64,000 bases of DNA from an uncultured Hoeflea sp. GTDB lineage: Bacteria; Pseudomonadota; Alphaproteobacteria; Rhizobiales; Rhizobiaceae. The notes below the pieces were generated by a model. That model saw only the letters and a list, made by a program, of their open reading frames with translations. It had not been told where the DNA came from and made no database searches. The first letter of the stretch is position 1. The number at the start of each line of letters is the position of its first letter. The stretch lies in contig NZ_CANMVK010000002.1 of the NCBI RefSeq assembly GCF_947501405.1, positions 310,001-374,000 on the forward strand. The letters run 5' to 3'. Shown piece by piece: positions 9,224 through 17,303 of this stretch. A program made the position numbers and the translations under genes.

Positions 9224-9661
9224 ATGGACAGTCTGAAACTGATCGCGCTTGACGAAACGGATCTGGCTGTCGTCTCCGCCTGTCTGCAGGATGCCGTGTT
9301 CAAGACCGGCGACACCGCGTTTCACGGTCAGGAGCGCAATTTCACCCTGGAAGCCAACCGCTTCGTCTGGGAAGACGGCAAATCCAAGAAGAGTTTCGAG
9401 CGCCGCCGCGCGGTGCTGGTGGTCAAGCAGGTGAGCGCGGTCAAATCGCGCGGGCTCGATCTCAAGAACAAGGACCATGTGCACTCGCTGCTTGCGGTCC
9501 GGTTCTCCGCAGGCCACGAGGCACCCGCCGGCGCCATCGAACTGGTGCTGTCGGGTGGCGCCACGATCCGGCTGGAGGTCGCCTGCATCGAGGTCCAGCT
9601 TGCCGATGTCGGCGGCGGGTGGGAAACCAAATTCAAGCCGCGCCACCTGGCCGGCGGCTGA
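9224..9661 (+). CDS. DUF2948 family protein
   Basis: A 145-residue protein recognised from its family-typical opening (LKLIALDETDL) and middle (FERRRAVLVVKQV). It is predicted to be cytosolic, with no signal or membrane segment. DUF2948 proteins are conserved between murA and hisD across Rhizobiales, and this order is kept here. No biochemical role is known to me. The ATG follows CGAGGATTTTCC. The position suggests a housekeeping role but does not define it. Confidence 0.85.
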   Translation: MDSLKLIALDETDLAVVSACLQDAVFKTGDTAFHGQERNFTLEANRFVWEDGKSKKSFERRRAVLVVKQVSAVKSRGLDLKNKDHVHSLLAVRFSAGHEAPAGAIELVLSGGATIRLEVACIEVQLADVGGGWETKFKPRHLAGG

Positions 9662-9735
9662 GATAGCGTTGCGTCATCACTCCGGACCTCGCGCAATACG
9701 GGGCGAGTGATGGTGACGGCAGAGGGGCAGGACAA

Positions 9736-11043
9736 GTGGCAGTGAGGCTCAATCAGCGGGATCCGGATTTCGAAGCGCATTTCGCCGCCTTGCTGGCCGG
9801 CAAGCGCGAATCGTCCGATGACGTCGATCTGGTGGTGCGCGACATTCTCGACGATGTGCGCGCCCGCGGCGACGCCGCTATTCTCGATTACACAGCCCGG
9901 TTTGATGGTGTGACCGCGCAATCGGTCTCAGAGTTGAAGGTCGCCGACAGCGAGATCGACGCGGCGATGAGTTCAGTGCCCGAAGATGTGATCGCCGCGC
10001 TGGAACTGGCCGCCGCCCGCATCGAAAGCCACCATGCAAGACAGATGCCCCGGGACGATCATTATGTCGATCCGCTTGGCGTCGAACTCGGCTCGCGCTG
10101 GACCGCGATCGAGGCCGTGGGTCTCTATGTGCCCGGCGGCAAGGCGTCCTATCCGAGTTCGGTGCTGATGAACGCCGTGCCGGCGAAGGTTGCCGGTGTC
10201 GAACGCATCGTCATGGTGGTGCCGAGCCCGGGCGGAGAGCTCAATCCGCAGGTGCTTGCAGCAGCCAGGATTGCAGGGGTCAGCGAGATTTACCGGATCG
10301 GCGGCGCCCAGGCGATCGCCGCTCTTGCCTATGGCAGCCAGAGCATCGATCCGGTCTACAAGATCGTCGGACCCGGCAACGCCTTCGTGGCGGCGGCAAA
10401 GCGCCGGGTATTCGGCACCGTCGGCATCGACATGATTGCCGGGCCTTCGGAAGTGCTGATCGTTGCCGACGCGGAAAACGATCCGGACTGGCTCGCCGCC
10501 GATCTTCTGGCCCAGGCCGAACATGACGAGGTTGCCCAGTCGATCCTGATCACCGACAGCGCCGAACTGGCGGGCGCGGTGGAAAGCGCGGTCGAGCGCC
10601 AGCTCAAGACCTTGCCGAAAGCTCGGATCGCCGGGGCAAGCTGGCGCGATTTCGGCGCGGTGATCGTGGTCGAAGATCTCGACGCAGCCATTCCGCTGGC
10701 AAACCGTATCGCCGCCGAGCATCTGGAACTGGCCGTGGCCGATCCCGATACCCTGCTTGCCGGCATCCGCAATGCCGGCGCCATCTTCATCGGACGCCAC
10801 ACGCCCGAGGTTATCGGCGACTATGTCGGCGGCTCCAATCACGTGCTGCCCACGGCCCGGTCGGCGCGGTTTTCCTCAGGCCTGTCGGTGCTTGATTATG
10901 TCAAGCGCACCTCGGTGCTGCGGCTCGGGCCGGAGCAGTTGCTCTCGCTCGGTCCGGCTGCCATAACATTGGCGCGCGCCGAGGGGCTTGATGCCCATGC
11001 GCGTTCGGTTTCGATCAGAATGAACCGCCGGGACGGGAGTTAA
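9736..11043 (+). CDS. hisD: Histidinol dehydrogenase
   Basis: A 435-residue enzyme of the last two steps of histidine synthesis, oxidising L-histidinol to L-histidine with two NAD+ and a zinc ion. Seen: [18 protein letters not shown] near 130-147, the [16 protein letters not shown] nucleotide-site block, and the catalytic Glu328-His329 pair in IAAEHLEL. The start is GTG at 9736, preceded by GAGGGGCAGGA; a second GTG two codons on is possible. It is an isolated his gene inside the murA-yacG block, a common rhizobial arrangement. Confidence 0.97.
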   Translation: MAVRLNQRDPDFEAHFAALLAGKRESSDDVDLVVRDILDDVRARGDAAILDYTARFDGVTAQSVSELKVADSEIDAAMSSVPEDVIAALELAAARIESHHARQMPRDDHYVDPLGVELGSRWTAIEAVGLYVPGGKASYPSSVLMNAVPAKVAGVERIVMVVPSPGGELNPQVLAAARIAGVSEIYRIGGAQAIAALAYGSQSIDPVYKIVGPGNAFVAAAKRRVFGTVGIDMIAGPSEVLIVADAENDPDWLAADLLAQAEHDEVAQSILITDSAELAGAVESAVERQLKTLPKARIAGASWRDFGAVIVVEDLDAAIPLANRIAAEHLELAVADPDTLLAGIRNAGAIFIGRHTPEVIGDYVGGSNHVLPTARSARFSSGLSVLDYVKRTSVLRLGPEQLLSLGPAAITLARAEGLDAHARSVSIRMNRRDGS

Positions 11044-11050
11044 GCGGGGT

Positions 11051-11527
11051 ATGACAACGGCGGACACGCAACGGCTCTCGGACGTCGTCCTCGACGAGAC
11101 CATCGGACGCGCCACGCCCGATGTCGAGCATGAACGCGCCGTTGCGATCTTCGACCTGATCGAGGAAAACAGTTTCCAGCCGGTCGGCCATGAGGCAGGT
11201 CCCTACAAGCTCAAGCTGTCACTGATCGATTCCAAACTGGTGTTTTCGATCTCCGACAAAGCCGACGAGGCCGTGGCCACCCACATTCTCTCGCTGACGC
11301 CGTTCCGCCGCATCGTCAAGGACTACTTCATGATCTGCGAAAGCTATTATGAAGCGATCCGCTCCTCGACACCGAGCCAGATCGAGGCCATCGACATGGG
11401 CCGCCGAGGCATCCACAATGAAGGCTCGCAGACGCTGATGGACAGGCTGGAGGGCAAGATCAAGATGGATTTCGATACTGCCCGCCGCCTGTTCACGCTG
11501 GTCTGCGTGCTGCACTGGCGCGGTTAG
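11051..11527 (+). CDS. UPF0262 family protein
   Basis: A 158-residue cytosolic protein recognised by family-typical segments: [15 protein letters not shown] (about 31-45), [18 protein letters not shown] (about 87-104) and [13 protein letters not shown] (about 114-126). It follows hisD by 7 bp and precedes the phosphatase gene by 8 bp, so the three are co-transcribed. UPF0262 proteins are restricted to alphaproteobacteria, and their function is unknown to me. Confidence 0.88.
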   Translation: MTTADTQRLSDVVLDETIGRATPDVEHERAVAIFDLIEENSFQPVGHEAGPYKLKLSLIDSKLVFSISDKADEAVATHILSLTPFRRIVKDYFMICESYYEAIRSSTPSQIEAIDMGRRGIHNEGSQTLMDRLEGKIKMDFDTARRLFTLVCVLHWRG

Positions 11528-11535
11528 AGTGTCTG

Positions 11536-12006
11536 ATGACGGACGCGGCGTCTGTCCCCGAACCCTCTGCGCCCGGCGCGATCCTGTTTGTCTGCGGCAT
11601 GAACGCCATCCGCTCGCCAATGGCTGAAATCATCGCGCGCTCGCTTCTGCCCAAAGGCACCTATATTGCTTCAGCCGGTGTGCGCCCGGGCGAGCGCGAT
11701 CCCTTCGTCGATACGGTGCTTGGCGAGATCGGTCTCGATCTGGGCAATCGCCAGCCGCAGACGCTTGATGAGCTTGAGGACGACTACTTCGATCTCATCG
11801 TCACCCTGGCGCCCGAGGCCCATCACCAGGCATTGGAACTCACCCGGGCCAGCGCCGTTGACGTGGTGTACTGGCCGACGCCGGATCCCACGGTGATCAC
11901 CGGATCGCGCGAGCGGATTCTGGATGCGTACCGCGAAGTGCGCGACATGCTCAAACAGCGCATTGCCTCGGGAAAGGGCTGGCCCAAGGGTCCTCCGGCT
12001 GAGTGA
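11536..12006 (+). CDS. Low-molecular-weight protein tyrosine phosphatase-like protein
   Basis: A 156-residue protein with the LMW-PTPase/arsenate-reductase fold. The catalytic P-loop is FVCGMNAIRSPM with Cys20-x5-Arg26, and the general acid Asp117 lies in WPTPDPT. Compared with the consensus Cx3NxCRS loop it has Asn at the usual place but Ala-Ile instead of Xaa-Cys, as in the rhizobial group of this locus. Targets are unknown. Co-transcribed with hisD and the UPF0262 gene. Confidence 0.85.
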   Translation: MTDAASVPEPSAPGAILFVCGMNAIRSPMAEIIARSLLPKGTYIASAGVRPGERDPFVDTVLGEIGLDLGNRQPQTLDELEDDYFDLIVTLAPEAHHQALELTRASAVDVVYWPTPDPTVITGSRERILDAYREVRDMLKQRIASGKGWPKGPPAE

Positions 12007-12106
12007 ATCTATTGTGTTCACAAATAGCGCGTCTTTGTGTAGGTTCCGGCCAAAATTCGGGCCCGCGCATCATGCGCCCGCCCCTAGCGAGAAAGACGGA
12101 CACTGA

Positions 12107-12325
12107 ATGGCGAAAGAAGAAGTTCTCGAATTTCCGGGTGTGGTCACCGAACTGCTTCCCAATGCAACCTTCCGGGTCAAGCTTGAAAACGAGCATGAAA
12201 TCATCGCGCACACCGCAGGCCGCATGCGCAAGAATCGCATCCGCGTGCTGGCCGGCGACAAGGTGCTGGTGGAAATGACCCCCTATGATCTGACAAAGGG
12301 CCGCATCACCTATCGCTTCAAATAG
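12107..12325 (+). CDS. infA: Translation initiation factor IF-1
   Basis: A 72-residue single OB-fold protein that binds the 30S A site during initiation. The sequence is the standard one: [19 protein letters not shown] start, [19 protein letters not shown]-binding centre and the [13 protein letters not shown] end. The 100-bp gap upstream contains an AT-richer stretch (about 12003-12045), probably its own promoter. Confidence 0.98.
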   Translation: MAKEEVLEFPGVVTELLPNATFRVKLENEHEIIAHTAGRMRKNRIRVLAGDKVLVEMTPYDLTKGRITYRFK

Positions 12326-12347
12326 GCGAGGGGTGTGACGCCATCCC

Positions 12348-12968
12348 ATGGCCCGATCGCAAAAACTGATCCTCGCCTCCGGTTCCCCGCGACGGCTTGA
12401 ACTGCTCGACCAGGCCGGCATCGCGCCGGACCGGCTGATGCCTATGGATCTGGACGAGACCCCGCAGCGCTCAGAGCATCCGCGTTCACTCGCCCGTCGG
12501 CTGTCGCGCGAGAAGGCGGAAGCAGCCCTCACCCAGACCCGTTCCGATCCCGCCTGGCGCGACGCCTATATCCTTGCCGCCGATACCGTGGTTTCGGTGG
12601 GCCGCCGAATCCTGCCGAAGGCCGAGCAGATCGACGAGGCCTCGAACGCGCTCTATCTGCTATCGGGACGAAACCACCGGGTCTTCACCGGCGTTTGCCT
12701 CGTGACCCCGGACCACAGGATCCGGCAGAAGATCATCGAGACGCGGGTGCGGTTCAAACGGCTTTCGCAGGTCGAGATCGAAAGCTATCTGGCGTCCGGC
12801 CAGTGGCGCGGAAAGGCAGGCGGTTACGGGATCCAGGGCCTGGCCGGCAGTTTCGTGGTCAAGCTGGTGGGCTCCTACACCAATGTGGTGGGGCTGCCGC
12901 TTTACGAGACTGTCGCGCTGTTGAGCGGCGAGGCCTATGACGTGCATTTCAGATGGTTGGAAGGCTGA
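12348..12968 (+). CDS. maf: Maf-family nucleoside triphosphate pyrophosphatase
   Basis: A 206-residue Maf protein. Seen: [13 protein letters not shown] (residues 8-20, phosphate-binding S11 and R15-R16), SREKAEAA with K56, and AADTVVSVG with Asp79 as the catalytic base. Maf enzymes hydrolyse non-canonical or specific NTPs to monophosphates, and some affect septum formation. It starts 22 bp after infA and is followed by yacG, the standard alphaproteobacterial order. Confidence 0.93.
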   Translation: MARSQKLILASGSPRRLELLDQAGIAPDRLMPMDLDETPQRSEHPRSLARRLSREKAEAALTQTRSDPAWRDAYILAADTVVSVGRRILPKAEQIDEASNALYLLSGRNHRVFTGVCLVTPDHRIRQKIIETRVRFKRLSQVEIESYLASGQWRGKAGGYGIQGLAGSFVVKLVGSYTNVVGLPLYETVALLSGEAYDVHFRWLEG

Positions 12969-12972
12969 AACC

Positions 12973-13173
12973 TTGAGCGACGCGAAAGTGACCCCCTTGA
13001 GAAAGGCGCAGCCCTGTCCCGAATGCGGCCGCCCGTCCACGCGCGACAGCTATCCCTTCTGTTCCGAGCGCTGCCGCGGTGTCGATCTCAACCGCTGGCT
13101 CTCGGGCAACTACGCGATCCCGGTTACCGAGGTCGAGGACAACCAGGAAGACGATTACGACGACCGCGGCTAA
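12973..13173 (+). CDS. yacG: DNA gyrase inhibitor / zinc-binding protein YacG
   Basis: A 66-residue zinc-ribbon protein with four cysteines (C15, C18, C30, C34 in CPECG and FCSERC), then DLNRWLSGNYAIP and an acidic tail. E. coli YacG binds GyrB and inhibits gyrase. I chose TTG at 12973, just after the maf stop, because this gives the usual family length; an in-frame ATG at 12937 would overlap maf by 32 bp and add 12 residues, and GTG 12988 is also possible. Confidence 0.88.
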   Translation: MSDAKVTPLRKAQPCPECGRPSTRDSYPFCSERCRGVDLNRWLSGNYAIPVTEVEDNQEDDYDDRG

Positions 13174-13539
13174 AATCCCGGCTCACGCCCGGATCAGCGC
13201 AGTCGTGCAGCCCACCCGGTTGCCATGCCCAGTTGCAAGGTTCAATCGCACAGCTAACCGCCTGGCCCAATCGCTCGGTCCAACCACATAGCAAGCCCCT
13301 CGGTCCAGTCGCTCGGGCGAGTCCGGTCTTTGAATGGGGCGGGCCGCGCCGCAAGCGACAGGCCGCTCGCCAAGCCTTGGCGGCGCGCCCTGCAACCATC
13401 TTCGCAAATCCGGTGAAAATCTCGCCAAAGGGTGCTGGACAGCGCCTTTCAAGATGTTATAACCCGCTCGCTTTCGGCCGAGAAATTCTCTCAGGCCACA
13501 AGGCTCCCGCAGCCCGTCTTAAAACGGCTGGGGATCAGT
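13174..13539. other. 366-bp intergenic region before tRNA-Phe
   Basis: No supported gene. The open frames on both strands lack ribosome sites and look random. Between about 13268 and 13322 there are loose direct repeats of a TCGCTCGG(T/G)(C) unit and of CCTCGGTCCA, too imperfect to call a repeat family. The tRNA-Phe promoter must lie near the 3' end of this stretch, where the sequence becomes less GC-rich (13445-13500). Confidence 0.5.
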
Positions 13540-13615
13540 GCCCGGATAGCTCAGTTGGTAGAGCAGCGGATTGAAAATCCGCGTGTCGGTGGTTCGAATC
13601 CGCCTCCGGGCACCA
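13540..13615 (+). tRNA. tRNA-Phe (anticodon GAA)
   Basis: A 76-nt cloverleaf: acceptor GCCCGGA/TCCGGGC, D arm AGCTCAGTTGGTAGAGC, anticodon stem GCGGA/TCCGC around TTGAAAA (anticodon GAA), variable loop GTGTC, T arm GGTGG-TTCGAATC-CGCC, discriminator A and encoded CCA at 13613-13615. Confidence 0.98.
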
Positions 13616-13774
13616 TTTTACACTTTGAGATGCCAATCCATCCGGAAACGCCAATGCCGGAACCCGCATTGAGGCATTGCGCTTGTCTTGAGCGTCGCTT
13701 TGGCTGCATTCTGTCTTTCGCATTTTGAGCGGCGGCACAAGTCCCTCAGCCCGGTTCCAAATACGGAAAATACA

Positions 13775-14410
13775 ATGGCCAGACCGGTCCTTTACAGCTT
13801 CAGGCGTTGCCCTTACGCCATCCGTGCGCGCCTGGCATTGGCCGTCGCCGGGATCGAGGTGGAACTGCGCGAAGTGGTGCTGCGCGACAAGCCATGTGCC
13901 TTTCTTGATGTCTCGCCCAGCGCCACGGTGCCGTGCCTGGTCTGCGAGGATGGCGTGATCGATGAGAGCCTCGATGTGATGATCTGGGCGCTTGGGATCA
14001 ATGATCCCGAAGGCTGGCTTGAGATGCCCGGCGAGGGCCATGACTGGATCGCCCGCAACGATGGCCTCTTCAAACAGGCGCTTGACCGGGTCAAATACGC
14101 CGCACGCTATCCCGATGACGATCCGGCGGCACAGCGTGAGCTTGCCGCCAGCTTTCTTGGTGCGCTCGACGACAAGATCGGCGACTGGATGTTCGGGCGT
14201 CCGACGCTCGCCGATTTTGCGATACTGCCTTTCGTCCGCCAGTTTGCGTTTATCGACAAGGCCTGCTTCGACGCCCAACCCTGGCCGCGTCTGCAAGCCT
14301 GGCTCGACCGCTTCCTGACCTCAGATGAGTTTGACGCCGTGATGGCGAAGTATCCGCAATGGCGTGAAGGCGATGCACCGGAGCTGTTTCCGGGCGCGCA
14401 GGCGCGTTAG
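13775..14410 (+). CDS. Glutathione S-transferase family protein
   Basis: A 211-residue GST. The thioredoxin-like N domain opens with LYSFRRCPYAIRARLAL, where Cys-Pro-Tyr sits at the glutaredoxin-type active site, so it may act as a thiol reductase more than a conjugating enzyme. SATVPCLV carries the cis-Pro, and DESLDVMIW is the glutathione-binding Glu-Ser motif. The helical C domain fills about 85-205. The ATG at 13775 suits the family start; the longer frame from 13688 runs into sequence just after the tRNA. Substrate unknown. Confidence 0.85.
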   Translation: MARPVLYSFRRCPYAIRARLALAVAGIEVELREVVLRDKPCAFLDVSPSATVPCLVCEDGVIDESLDVMIWALGINDPEGWLEMPGEGHDWIARNDGLFKQALDRVKYAARYPDDDPAAQRELAASFLGALDDKIGDWMFGRPTLADFAILPFVRQFAFIDKACFDAQPWPRLQAWLDRFLTSDEFDAVMAKYPQWREGDAPELFPGAQAR

Positions 14411-14509
14411 CCGAGATCACAGCTCCGGGGTAGCGAATTGCGCTCTTCGAGCCTGTGACGATTGCGTGCCGGCAACAGCCTTTTGGCGCTGCTGTTGGCC
14501 AGTGTGAAG

Positions 14510-14526
14510 TTTGGAAAAGTTCTAAA
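14510..14526 (+). promoter_or_regulatory. Irr-type iron control element (ICE) operator
   Basis: The sequence TTTGGAA-AAG-TTCTAAA matches the rhizobial Irr/ICE palindrome TTTAGAA-N3-TTCTAAA at 13 of 14 defined positions. It lies 68 bp before the first gene of an iron operon, next to a TATACTAT promoter-like box. Irr is a Fur-family protein that responds to haem status; at low iron it normally represses genes for iron storage and iron-rich proteins. The assignment rests on motif plus gene content. Confidence 0.75.
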
Positions 14527-14594
14527 CTATACTATTTGACTCCTCTTTAAAAATACCTTACCCGGATTGTCATGTTTAGAGCGGATGACGCCAC

Positions 14595-15125
14595 ATGACC
14601 AATTTCAATCAGCCCCGGACGAGTCAGTGCCCGGCGTCGGCCTATCTCGGGCGAAAGCCGGAAAATCTGCTGATCAACGGCTATCGAAACTGGGTCGCCG
14701 GCCTGGCGCGGGCTGATGCCCGCTATTGGGATGCCGCCCGCAATGCACATGTCACGGCGCTCGGCGCCGGCGACGGTCAGGCGGCGATCGAGGCGCTGAC
14801 AGCACTGATCGCCCGGCTTGGAATTTGCGCCCGTTGTCCGTTGCGGTTTTACAAGCCCGGTTCGGGCCATCTGTGTCGTGATGAGTGCCTGCTCTTGGGC
14901 ATGGTCGCCGGCGCCCAGCACGGTGACGACGAGGCGCTGATCACCTCGGCCCGGTTGCTGAGCGGCTGCGACGCGCTCGCTTCGGTGATCGACCGAGCTG
15001 GCGCCTATGCGGCGATTCTTCTCAGCCATGATCACCGGCTCGTGCGGGTCCCGGCTGACATTCTCGCGGACATCGATTTTCGTTCGACCGCCGGCGCGTC
15101 GGGCGCCGGCCGATTGCTTCACTGA
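14595..15125 (+). CDS. Unknown Cys-rich cytosolic protein, first gene of the iron operon
   Basis: A 176-residue protein with no signal peptide or membrane segment. Residues 25-35 (LLINGYRNWV) look conserved-structural. A compact Cys cluster C78-x2-C81 ... H92-x-C94-x3-C98 could hold a metal or Fe-S centre, and C12 and C125 are additional. It is the first gene after the Irr-type operator and ends 32 bp before irpA, so co-regulation with iron is very likely. I do not recognise the family. Start uncertain, since the Shine-Dalgarno match is weak. Confidence 0.7.
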   Translation: MTNFNQPRTSQCPASAYLGRKPENLLINGYRNWVAGLARADARYWDAARNAHVTALGAGDGQAAIEALTALIARLGICARCPLRFYKPGSGHLCRDECLLLGMVAGAQHGDDEALITSARLLSGCDALASVIDRAGAYAAILLSHDHRLVRVPADILADIDFRSTAGASGAGRLLH

Positions 15126-15157
15126 CCACCAAACAAAGATCGGGAGAAATCCATACC

Positions 15158-16432
15158 ATGACCATTTTCGCACGCCTGTTGACCGCCGGACTGTTGGCGT
15201 CCACCGCCATGACAGGCGCAGCCAGTGCCGCTGTCAGCGCCGATGCGGTAATCGCCCATTACGCCGATATCGCCGAAGCCAAATTCGAGGATGCGCTGAC
15301 CACCGCCAAGACGCTCGACGCTGCCATCAAGGCGCTGCTTGCAGATCCGTCCGGAGCCACACTCGAGGCTGCAAAATCGGCCTGGCTGGCCTCCCGCGTG
15401 CCCTATCAGCAAAGCGAGGTCTACCGCTTCGGCAATGCCATCGTCGATGACTGGGAAGGCAGGGTCAACGCCTGGCCGCTCGATGAGGGGCTGATCGATT
15501 ATGTTGATGCAAGCTATGGCAACGAGAGCGACGAAAACACGCTGTTTACCGCCAATGTGATCGCCAATTCCAAGATCGAGATCAATGGCCGGGCGATCGA
15601 CGCCAGCGCCATCACGCCGCAACTGATCTCAGGCACGCTGCAGGAAGCCGGCGGCATCGAGGCCAACGTCGCCTCGGGGTATCACGCCATCGAATTTCTG
15701 CTTTGGGGTCAGGATCTCAACGGCAACGGACCCGGCGCCGGCGACCGCCCGGCCAGCGATTACAGCGTAGAGAATTGCACCAACGGCCATTGCGATCGCC
15801 GTCGCGAATACCTCTCTGCAGCAAGCGATCTGCTGATCGCCGATCTTGAAGAGATGGCGGCCAACTGGACATCGGACGGCGCGGCCCGCCAGGCGCTGCT
15901 TGAAAGCGGAACCTCGGGCGGCCTCACCACGATGTTGACCGGCATGGGCTCGCTCTCCTATGGCGAACTGGCCGGCGAACGCATGAAGCTTGGCCTGCTT
16001 CTGGGTGACCCGGAAGAAGAGCATGACTGCTTTTCCGACAACACCCACAACTCCCATCTCTATGATGCGATTGGCATCCGCAATGTCTTTGAGGGGCGCT
16101 ACACCCGCATCGACGGCACCGAATTGACCGGCCCGTCGCTGTCCGCCCTGGTCGAGGCGCGCGACCCGGCAGTTGCGGCCGAACTGTCGACCGATCTCGA
16201 CGCCACCGTCGAGGCGATGCAGGTCATGGCCACCCGCGCCGAAACAGTGGAAGCCTATGACCAGATGATCGCCACCGGCAATCAAGAGGGCAATGCCGCG
16301 GTTCAGGCCGGTATCGATGGCCTCATCAAACAGACCCGGTCAATCGAGCGCGCCATTGCCGCTCTGGAACTTGGCTCGATCGAGCTCGAAGGCTCCGACA
16401 GCCTCGACAGCCCGGACGCGGTTTTTCAATGA
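15158..16432 (+). CDS. irpA: Imelysin-family iron-regulated periplasmic protein IrpA
   Basis: A 424-residue protein with a signal peptide cleaved near residue 24-26 (AASAA). It has the imelysin (peptidase M75-like) fold with the conserved GYHAIEFLLWGQDL segment containing the GxHxxE-type motif, and ENCTNGHCDRRREYL typical of the IrpA branch. These proteins are periplasmic and iron-linked, and their real role (iron binding, haem or transport accessory) is unsettled; protease activity is not established. The ATG follows CGGGAGAAA. In rhizobia irpA is a predicted Irr target, which fits the upstream operator. Confidence 0.9.
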   Translation: MTIFARLLTAGLLASTAMTGAASAAVSADAVIAHYADIAEAKFEDALTTAKTLDAAIKALLADPSGATLEAAKSAWLASRVPYQQSEVYRFGNAIVDDWEGRVNAWPLDEGLIDYVDASYGNESDENTLFTANVIANSKIEINGRAIDASAITPQLISGTLQEAGGIEANVASGYHAIEFLLWGQDLNGNGPGAGDRPASDYSVENCTNGHCDRRREYLSAASDLLIADLEEMAANWTSDGAARQALLESGTSGGLTTMLTGMGSLSYGELAGERMKLGLLLGDPEEEHDCFSDNTHNSHLYDAIGIRNVFEGRYTRIDGTELTGPSLSALVEARDPAVAAELSTDLDATVEAMQVMATRAETVEAYDQMIATGNQEGNAAVQAGIDGLIKQTRSIERAIAALELGSIELEGSDSLDSPDAVFQ

Positions 16433-16439
16433 GCCTGAG

Positions 16440-16757
16440 ATGATCATCTGCAGTTGCAACATTGTAACCAGGGCAGACATCGAGGAAGCCATAACAGGCT
16501 TCCTCGATGTGGATCCATGGCAGTTGATCACACCGGGCAGAGTGTTCCATGAGCTCAGTCAGCGAGGCAAATGCTGCGGCTGCTTCCCGGGTGTGATCGA
16601 TATTATTGTGCAAACCACGCAACGATATCATGCCCTCAAGGAAAGCCCCTCCGTTCAGGTGATTGAGTTGCTGGATCGAATTGCCATGCAGCGCGAGCGC
16701 GTAGACGCTGCAAGGCAGAGACGTGCGGCGAAAAACCACTGGAACACTGCAGCTTGA
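16440..16757 (+). CDS. bfd: BFD-type [2Fe-2S] bacterioferritin-associated ferredoxin
   Basis: A 105-residue protein whose first 65 residues are a BFD domain: CSC at 4-6 and a second cluster pair in GKCCGCFPG (C45, C46, C48). In characterised systems Bfd passes electrons to bacterioferritin to release stored iron. It lies 7 bp after irpA and 43 bp before bfr, so function and context agree. The C-terminal 40 residues form a charged helix beyond the usual Bfd length. The three close cysteines make the exact cluster ligands uncertain. Confidence 0.85.
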   Translation: MIICSCNIVTRADIEEAITGFLDVDPWQLITPGRVFHELSQRGKCCGCFPGVIDIIVQTTQRYHALKESPSVQVIELLDRIAMQRERVDAARQRRAAKNHWNTAA

Positions 16758-16800
16758 TTGTGCACAAGAAAGGCATTCTTCTCAATCAAGGACAAGCACA

Positions 16801-17283
16801 ATGAAGCGTAGCGAAAAGGTTATCGAGTGCCTCAATGAGGCGTTGTTTCTCGAACTGGGCGCCGTCAACCAATACTGGTTACACTATCGCCTTCTGGACG
16901 ATTGGGGCTACTCAAAGCTCGCCGCCAAGGAGCGGGCCGAGAGCATTGAAGAGATGCAGCATGCCGACAAGCTCGTTGAGCGTATCATCTTCCTTGAAGG
17001 CTTTCCGAACCTCCAGACCGTCGCACAGTTGCGCATTGGCCAATCTCTGAAAGAGGTGCTCGAAGCTGATCTGGCTGGCGAGAAGGATGCATGGGCCGCC
17101 TACACAAAATCGCGGAACATCTGCGAAGAGGAAGGTGACTATGTATCGAAGAACCTGTTCGAGGAATTGATTGCGGATGAGGAGGGCCACATCGATTTCC
17201 TTGAAACCCAACTCAACCTGCTCAACTCGTTGGGCGAACAGAAATACGGTCAGTTGAACGCGGCTGCCGCCGACGAGGACTGA
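16801..17283 (+). CDS. bfr: Bacterioferritin
   Basis: A 160-residue subunit of the 24-mer haem-containing iron store. The di-iron ferroxidase ligands E18, E51, H54, E94, E127 and H130 are all present at the same numbers as in E. coli Bfr, and haem-ligand Met52 is intact, so it should be active. AAGGA precedes the ATG. It sits directly after bfd, and the pair is inserted between irpA and the di-heme gene, which are normally neighbours. Confidence 0.97.
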   Translation: MKRSEKVIECLNEALFLELGAVNQYWLHYRLLDDWGYSKLAAKERAESIEEMQHADKLVERIIFLEGFPNLQTVAQLRIGQSLKEVLEADLAGEKDAWAAYTKSRNICEEEGDYVSKNLFEELIADEEGHIDFLETQLNLLNSLGEQKYGQLNAAAADED

Positions 17284-17303
17284 CCGGGAAAGCGAAACCG
17301 GCA

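Noticed and set aside
13268-13322. Possible repeat element before tRNA-Phe
   Set aside because: Units are short and imperfect; tRNA 3' ends nearby show no repeated copy that would suggest an attachment site.
13540-13615. tRNA-Phe as an integration site for a genomic island
   Set aside because: No integrase gene and no direct repeat of the tRNA 3' end; flanking genes are ordinary housekeeping genes.
16768-16782. AAGAA-N5-TTCTT inverted repeat before bfr considered as a second Irr site
   Set aside because: The spacing is five bases rather than three and the outer TTTA/TAAA parts are missing.
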